Shown one piece after another: positions 59,736 to 64,000 of a DNA stretch of 64,000 nt. Under the pieces are notes generated by a model. The model was not told the origin of the DNA. It saw nothing but the letters and a program-made list of their open reading frames with translations, and did no database searches. How positions within the stretch are numbered: position 1 is the first letter of the stretch; the number at the start of each line of letters is the position of its first letter. Source of the DNA: Bhargavaea cecembensis DSE10 (lineage in GTDB: Bacteria; Bacillota; Bacilli; Bacillales_A; Planococcaceae); contig NZ_AOFT01000007.1 of assembly GCF_000348905.1 (NCBI RefSeq), forward strand, positions 118,793-182,792. The letters are read 5' to 3'. Made by a program: the position numbers and the translations under genes.

Positions 59736-60098
59736 ATGAATCGACGTTATGTGCCGGTTATTTTTGTCATTCCCCCGATGTTTGTCGGATGGTCTTGGAT
59801 GACACGCACTCCGGACCCCGTCCGGGCAGCGGATATACTATTTTGGGCAAGCATTCTGATCCTCATCGCGGGCGGCATTCTTTATATCGCCAGGCATGAT
59901 GTAACAGAGACTTTTACAAGAAACTGGAGGAAATTCTTCCGTTCACTGAACCGGAAGGAGAGCTATATCAGGGAAGCGGAGGGCAGGAAGAAAGACCCGG
60001 AATTCAGGAAAGCCCCTCTCCCTTACCGTCCGGTGCTTCTTTTCGGACTGTATCTTTTCACCGTCAGCATCATCGCATCCATCCTTGCACTGGATTAG
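59736..60098 (+). CDS. Membrane protein, DUF3899-like
   Basis: 120 residues with three hydrophobic segments: about 5-22 (YVPVIFVIPPMFVGWSW), 32-53 (AADILFWASILILIAGGILYIA) and 98-118 (PVLLFGLYLFTVSIIASILAL). A basic cytoplasmic loop lies between (RNWRKFFRSLNRKESYIREAEGRKK). The shape matches small Bacillales proteins called DUF3899, often located near opp genes; assignment uncertain. Divergent from oppA. Confidence 0.6.
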   Translation: MNRRYVPVIFVIPPMFVGWSWMTRTPDPVRAADILFWASILILIAGGILYIARHDVTETFTRNWRKFFRSLNRKESYIREAEGRKKDPEFRKAPLPYRPVLLFGLYLFTVSIIASILALD

Positions 60099-60117
60099 GA
60101 CTGTCGTTTTCTGCGGC

Positions 60118-60139
60118 TATTTCCCGGGAAATATGTCGG
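60118..60139. repeat. Second copy of the CCCGGG-centred repeat
   Basis: TATTTCCCGGGAAAT followed by ATGTCGG; 15 of the first 15 bases match the site at 21331, and the GTCG after a two-base gap is also shared. Intergenic, between convergent genes and just before a terminator. Confidence 0.55.
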
Positions 60140-60161
60140 ACAGCGTCGATATTCAAATAAA

Positions 60162-60197
60162 AAAGACAAGGTCCCGCGCTTGCGGTTCCTTGTCTTT
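60162..60197 (-). terminator. Terminator of the salvage cluster
   Basis: Stem AAAGACAAGG / CCTTGTCTTT with a 16-base GC-rich loop; on the minus strand followed by TTTTATTTG. Confidence 0.85.
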
Positions 60198-60200
60198 GCT

Positions 60201-61127
60201 TCATTTCGGCCGGTTTTCAAGGAAGTTGCGGTAGGCGAACCCTTTGACCTGGTCCTCAGAATACCGTTTCAGCAGTTCGTTGATCAGGTTCTGTTGCATC
60301 GAGGCGTCGGACAGGTTTTCCACTTTGTCGGCAATGCCGTCAAAGTCAGAGCCGAGCCCGATGAACTTCTCGCCGCCGAGGCCGCAGAAATGATCGATGT
60401 GGCGGATCAGATCATCAATGGTGACACTGCCGCCTTCCTTGATGAATGCCGGGCAGTAGACGACATGGATCATGCCGCCCTTATCGAACAGCGCCTTTGC
60501 CTGGTCATCGTACAAGTTCCGGACATGGTCGCGGACCGCCCGTGCGTTCGAATGGCTCGCGATCGGGTAATCCGCCGTCTCGATCACGTCCCAGAACGCC
60601 TTCTCGCACAGGTGCGACACGTCGGTCAGGATCTGGTGTTCGTTGTTGAACCGGACGATTTCGCGGCCGAATGTCGTCAGCCCTGCTCCGCGGGGCTCAC
60701 CCGCGCCGTCCGCTGCGAGGTTCGCGTTGTTCCAGGTGAGTCCGACCGACCGGACACCAAGTTGGTGCAGGATCGACAGCTTCTTCAGGTCGTTGCCGAT
60801 TGCGTCCACGCCTTCGAGCGTGAGGAGAGCGCCGGTCTGCCCTTCCTGCAGTGTATCGATATCCGACCAGTCCCGGATCAGCTTCATGTCCGGGTTGTTG
60901 CCGAGGACATCTGTGTAGAACCAGTGAACCTGGTCGAGGGCCGCCTGGAACTTTTCTTCCGCCTTCATATCCGGCCAGATAAAGATGGCGAATGCCTGGA
61001 TCTTCACCTCGCCCTTGCGTAGGCGTTCACGGTTCGTATCCAGTTCCGGCGCGTCCGCAAACCGGATCTTTCCGTTTGCCTCATACAGCTTCAGCAATGC
61101 GTCGCAGTGAAGGTCAATGATTTGCAA
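60201..61127 (-). CDS. Membrane dipeptidase family (M19) protein
   Basis: 308 residues starting at TTG 61127 (LQIIDLHCDALLKLYEANG), nine bases after GGAAGGGG; no ATG exists in a suitable place. Motifs are DLHCD (zinc ligands), LTLEGVDAIGND, DVSHLCEKAFWDV, YPIASHSNARAV and GLGSDFDG, all of the renal-dipeptidase/AC family. It cleaves dipeptides, including L-D forms. It overlaps the upstream amidotransferase-like gene by 14 bases. Confidence 0.88.
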   Translation of the reverse strand: MQIIDLHCDALLKLYEANGKIRFADAPELDTNRERLRKGEVKIQAFAIFIWPDMKAEEKFQAALDQVHWFYTDVLGNNPDMKLIRDWSDIDTLQEGQTGALLTLEGVDAIGNDLKKLSILHQLGVRSVGLTWNNANLAADGAGEPRGAGLTTFGREIVRFNNEHQILTDVSHLCEKAFWDVIETADYPIASHSNARAVRDHVRNLYDDQAKALFDKGGMIHVVYCPAFIKEGGSVTIDDLIRHIDHFCGLGGEKFIGLGSDFDGIADKVENLSDASMQQNLINELLKRYSEDQVKGFAYRNFLENRPK

Positions 61128-61854
61128 GGCTGCCCGCCCCTTCCGTTGCCGATTCTTTCGCCGTTTCGATAAAGCGCTCGAACAGACGCAGCGATGTGCC
61201 GTCCCCGGCTGCTGCGAGTGCTTCAGGATGCCACTGGACGCCGACCGCGAACCGGTGCTCCGTGCTCTCGACCGCCTCGATGACGCCATCGGATGCGATA
61301 CCCGATACGGCGAACGGCGCCTTCACGTCGCGCACCGCCTGGTGGTGGTAGGAGTTCACCCGGAACTTCTCGGCCTGCGCAGCCTCCCGCAGGATGCTGC
61401 CCTCCGCCGCCTCGACGAAATGGGAAAGATGAACCCGGTTGGCGCGCTGGCTGTGCTGGAGCAGCTGCCGGTCAATCTGGGAGTAGATATCCTGATACAT
61501 GTCGCCGCCCTCGGCAATGACCATGACCTGAAGGCCCCGGCAGATGGTGAGGAGCGGCATGTCACGCTCCAAGGCACCCTTGATGAGCGCCAGCTCCGAC
61601 GCATCCCGTCCCGGCGAGATCTCCCCGAGCTTCGGATGCGGCTCCTCGCCGAACAGCGTCGGGTCGATGTCTCCCCCTCCGGATACGACCAGTCCGTCAA
61701 GTGCATCAAGGACCCGGTCCGCGTCATTTTCCGTGTCGATCGGGATGAGCAGCGGAATGCCGCCGGCCCGCTGGACTGCGGTGATGTAGTCGTGGTTCAG
61801 GACGTGCTTATAGTCGAGTTCAACATGGGTCGTGATGCCGATGAGCGGTTTCAT
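61114..61854 (-). CDS. Class I glutamine amidotransferase-like (gamma-glutamyl-GABA hydrolase family)
   Basis: 246 residues from ATG 61854 (AAGGGGG nine bases upstream). Nucleophile Cys in PLLTICRGLQVM, preceded by DGLVVSGGGDIDP, with the catalytic His in VGVQWHPE and Glu following. PuuD-type enzymes split gamma-glutamyl bonds. In this setting a role on gamma-D-glutamyl peptides from the wall is an attractive guess. Cotranscribed with the dipeptidase. Confidence 0.85.
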   Translation of the reverse strand: MKPLIGITTHVELDYKHVLNHDYITAVQRAGGIPLLIPIDTENDADRVLDALDGLVVSGGGDIDPTLFGEEPHPKLGEISPGRDASELALIKGALERDMPLLTICRGLQVMVIAEGGDMYQDIYSQIDRQLLQHSQRANRVHLSHFVEAAEGSILREAAQAEKFRVNSYHHQAVRDVKAPFAVSGIASDGVIEAVESTEHRFAVGVQWHPEALAAAGDGTSLRLFERFIETAKESATEGAGSLANH

Positions 61855-62012
61855 GGTGATTTTCCCCCTTATATTAGGCATGATTCAACGTAATATTAGC
61901 CTGATCTAGTATATGAGCCGGTTCTTTGTCTGAGTGCCCCGGATTGGCGGGCGAGTGCTCCCGTAAGTTGTGCGGGTGCCCTTATTTCGGGACCGGGTGC
62001 TCTTCGGAGCCC

Positions 62013-62936
62013 TTACTCCACGCCCGGAAGAATGGTGAGCGTCTTGGCATCCGCGTCCAGATACGCCTCGACGCCGAGCGGGACCGCGAAGTGCGGCTGG
62101 CAGTGGCCGATCCGGAAGCCGGATACGACCGGCTTTCCGAACCCGTCAAAGAAGTCCCGGAACACCTCTTCAAAGAAGAAGTCGCCCTTATGATTCTTAG
62201 GATATTTAAAGTCGCCGATGACGATGCCGGCCACCCGCTCCAGTACGCCCGACTGCCTGAGCTGGGTCAGCATGCTGTCAGTCCGGTACGGCTCCTCGTC
62301 GGTGTCCTCGATGAGGAGCAGTTTTCCGTCGAACGACGGCGCAAACTTCGTGCCGATGCTTGAAGCAATCAGTGACAGGTTGCCCCCGATCAATTGTCCG
62401 CGCGCGCTGCCGCCTGAATACGTAGTGAGCGGCGATACTGATTCATCGTAGTGCAATTCGAGCGGTTGGAACAGCTGGGCAAACAACTTGGCCGACAGCG
62501 GATCGAAGTCGTCCTTGGCGACGTCCGACTCGAGCATCGGCCCGTGGAACGTGACCAGGTCTGAATACATATGGATGGCCTGGTGGAGCGCGGTGATGTC
62601 ACTGTATCCCCAGAAGATCTTCGGGTTTTCACGGATCATCTGGTAGTCGATCTTCTCAAGATAACGAGCGGAACCGTAGCCTCCTCTTGCACAGATGATG
62701 CCTTTGACTTCCGGGTCCCTGAACATCGCGTGCAGGTCGTCCAGGCGTTCCTGGTCGGTTCCCGCAAGATAGCGTTCCTTTTTCCCGACCGACTTGCCGA
62801 TCTTCCAGTTGAGGCCGAGCGACTCCAGGAAGGCGAGCGATCGGGTCAGCTGTTCGGTTTTCGGCGGGCTGGACGGGGCGATGATGCCGACGGTGTCGCC
62901 CCGCTTCAGCCGCTCCGGACGGATGAGTTCCGTCAT
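62013..62936 (-). CDS. LD-carboxypeptidase (S66 family)
   Basis: 307 residues from ATG 62936, whose first bases overlap the stop of the D-aminopeptidase gene (ATGA). Family features are GDTVGIIAPSSPP, GIICARGGYGSARYLEKIDY, FWGYSDITALHQAI, GQLIGGNLSLIASSIGTKF, KLLLIEDTDEEPYR and the C-terminal PLGVEAYLDADAKTLTILP. The catalytic Ser is in GYSDIT and the Glu/His pair in IEDTDEE and GHCQPHF. It removes D-Ala from tetrapeptides or cleaves MccC-like peptide conjugates. Confidence 0.9.
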   Translation of the reverse strand: MTELIRPERLKRGDTVGIIAPSSPPKTEQLTRSLAFLESLGLNWKIGKSVGKKERYLAGTDQERLDDLHAMFRDPEVKGIICARGGYGSARYLEKIDYQMIRENPKIFWGYSDITALHQAIHMYSDLVTFHGPMLESDVAKDDFDPLSAKLFAQLFQPLELHYDESVSPLTTYSGGSARGQLIGGNLSLIASSIGTKFAPSFDGKLLLIEDTDEEPYRTDSMLTQLRQSGVLERVAGIVIGDFKYPKNHKGDFFFEEVFRDFFDGFGKPVVSGFRIGHCQPHFAVPLGVEAYLDADAKTLTILPGVE

Positions 62937-63757
62937 CGGTAGGTCGTCTGCAGCGCAAGCTCGATCATGACGAGCATCGCGCTGTACGCTTCCAGGATAT
63001 CTTTCGCCTCGAACCGGACGACCGTCGACCCCGGTTCGATTTCGCAGCCCGGCATGAATGCCGCCCATTCGGCCTGGCCATAGTTCGTGAACTCGATGCG
63101 GAGCACCGGATTGTCCGGTGGCGTCAGTGGTTTCACGTTGCCGCGGTTCGCGATGGCTTCCGCCGCCTTCTCCTTCAGCAGCTCATGCGCCTTCTGAGGG
63201 GATAATGAACGTACAGCAGAGCGCGTCAGCGACTTTTTCACCGCCGCCGTCACCACACCCGGAATCAGTTCCTCCGCCTCGCGGCAGGCCCCGTCGTCGC
63301 CTGCCACCATAATGACCGGTACGCCATGGTAACCTGCGATGTATGCATTTAAGCCGATCTCCCCAATCTCCTGCTCATCGATCCACATATTGCGGACCGC
63401 ATGGATCATCGAGTGGCTCATGACGCCCGGTTGTCCCGCGCGGGAATGGTAGCCCGTGAAGATGGCACCTTCATACGTATTGTCGAGGCCTTCGACCATG
63501 GAGTACAGCTTCACGCCACCGTTGATCAGCTCCGCCTCCGGATGCAGCTTCTCAGGCAACAGGTTGTTCATTTTCGAGTGGCTGTCGTTGACAAGCACAT
63601 GCTCCGCCCCGCCGGCCAGTGCCCCCTCGATGACCGCGTTGGCGTCCCCCGTCATGAGGCTCCGTCCGATTTCATAGTTGTGCTGGGTTGAATCGACGAA
63701 CGTGTAATCCGGGATGCCTGTAATCCCTTCCATGTCGACCGAAAGATAAATATTCAT
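62933..63757 (-). CDS. dppA: D-aminopeptidase DppA (M55 family)
   Basis: 274 residues from ATG 63757, with AAGAAGGCG upstream. MNIYLSVDMEGITGI holds the zinc-binding Asp and Glu, VLVNDSHSKMNNLLPE the next ligand and IFTGYHSRAGQPGVMSHSM a later one. The B. subtilis DppA cleaves D-Ala-D-Ala-type peptides under starvation. It heads the salvage cluster with LD-carboxypeptidase, amidotransferase-like hydrolase and dipeptidase, beside opp. The remaining 63758-64000 shows no gene and no clear operator. Confidence 0.92.
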   Translation of the reverse strand: MNIYLSVDMEGITGIPDYTFVDSTQHNYEIGRSLMTGDANAVIEGALAGGAEHVLVNDSHSKMNNLLPEKLHPEAELINGGVKLYSMVEGLDNTYEGAIFTGYHSRAGQPGVMSHSMIHAVRNMWIDEQEIGEIGLNAYIAGYHGVPVIMVAGDDGACREAEELIPGVVTAAVKKSLTRSAVRSLSPQKAHELLKEKAAEAIANRGNVKPLTPPDNPVLRIEFTNYGQAEWAAFMPGCEIEPGSTVVRFEAKDILEAYSAMLVMIELALQTTYR

Positions 63758-64000
63758 CGGTTCGCCTTCTTTCTTTTCAGAACTGTTTTCTTTTTCGAAA
63801 TACAAGTCCACTTTAGCAGAACGAGGGGTGCCGGACAATGCGGTTTCCCGATGAAGCGAAAAAACGGAAGCCAGAGGCACAGGCGGAGCTCCAAATAGAA
63901 TGTCCCCTTTCTTACTGTCCAGTTATTTTATCCTTATACCTGCAATGCACTACATGTCCGATTCAGATGGTCAATGTTTCAAACAACTAAACAAAAAATA

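Overview
The window looks like chromosomal DNA of a moderately high-GC, spore-forming member of the Bacillales. The evidence is strong AGGAGG-type ribosome binding sites, many ATG/GTG/TTG starts, a CotF-like coat protein, a LytH-like peptidase, MscL, RacE, an OppABCDF operon and a YtrA-type GntR/ABC operon. A Planococcaceae genus such as Bhargavaea would fit the base composition, but this is inference. No rRNA, tRNA, CRISPR array, transposase or integrase was recognised.

Layout. 0-3.8 kb: a minus-strand housekeeping run (NrnB-like DHH phosphoesterase, histidine phosphatase, GNAT, APH-like kinase, two small unknowns). 3.9-14.4 kb: a visibly AT-richer defence island. Six tightly packed minus-strand genes encode a Z1-domain SF2 helicase, a paraMORC-type GHKL ATPase, two unknown proteins, a C5 cytosine methyltransferase and a DUF4420-like PD-(D/E)XK protein. 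A divergent plus-strand arm encodes a Vsr-type endonuclease and a second C5 methyltransferase. 14.5-23 kb: small genes, an HtrA protease, a two-component system, an M23 peptidase, a DUF302 protein and a DDAH-like amidinohydrolase. 22.5-27.2 kb: a sugar-type ABC importer with its own MsmX/UgpC-type ATPase. 27.3-38.4 kb: GNAT, CotF-like, ferredoxin, DUF2207, a pair of PH-domain membrane proteins, an alkyltransferase-like protein, an acetamidase/formamidase-family protein, a PadR/HAAS pair, an M28 peptidase and MscL.

38.4-42.9 kb holds what I consider the most interesting locus. A PlcR-like RRNPP regulator (plus strand) is divergent from a split class I lanthipeptide dehydratase (glutamylation-domain protein plus separate elimination-domain protein). 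Just after these, too short for ordinary gene calling, lies a 36-codon gene for a secreted propeptide ending in LTELPYEIVTR. Its tail resembles the PapR signal family (core LPFEF). The propeptide gene has its own promoter, with a perfect match to the PlcR-box consensus TATGNAN4TNCATA centred near -42. This suggests a PlcR-PapR-like quorum-sensing circuit physically coupled to peptide-modifying enzymes, with no evident precursor, cyclase or exporter.

42.9-53.5 kb: glutaminase, a 32-residue membrane peptide, an M15 peptidase with a possible AUC start, glutamate racemase, a YtrA-like regulated ABC operon with its operator, a TauE/SafE permease, an ECF sigma/anti-sigma pair, a coiled-coil protein and a YkhA-type thioesterase. 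53.7-63.8 kb: the opp operon, then a peptide/murein-salvage cluster (M19 dipeptidase, class I glutamine-amidotransferase-like hydrolase, LD-carboxypeptidase, DppA-type D-aminopeptidase). Opp is the natural candidate to re-import the PapR-like peptide.

All calls come from reading sequence and remembered family motifs. No database search was run. Protein start sites were moved inside longer open frames wherever a ribosome binding site argued for it.
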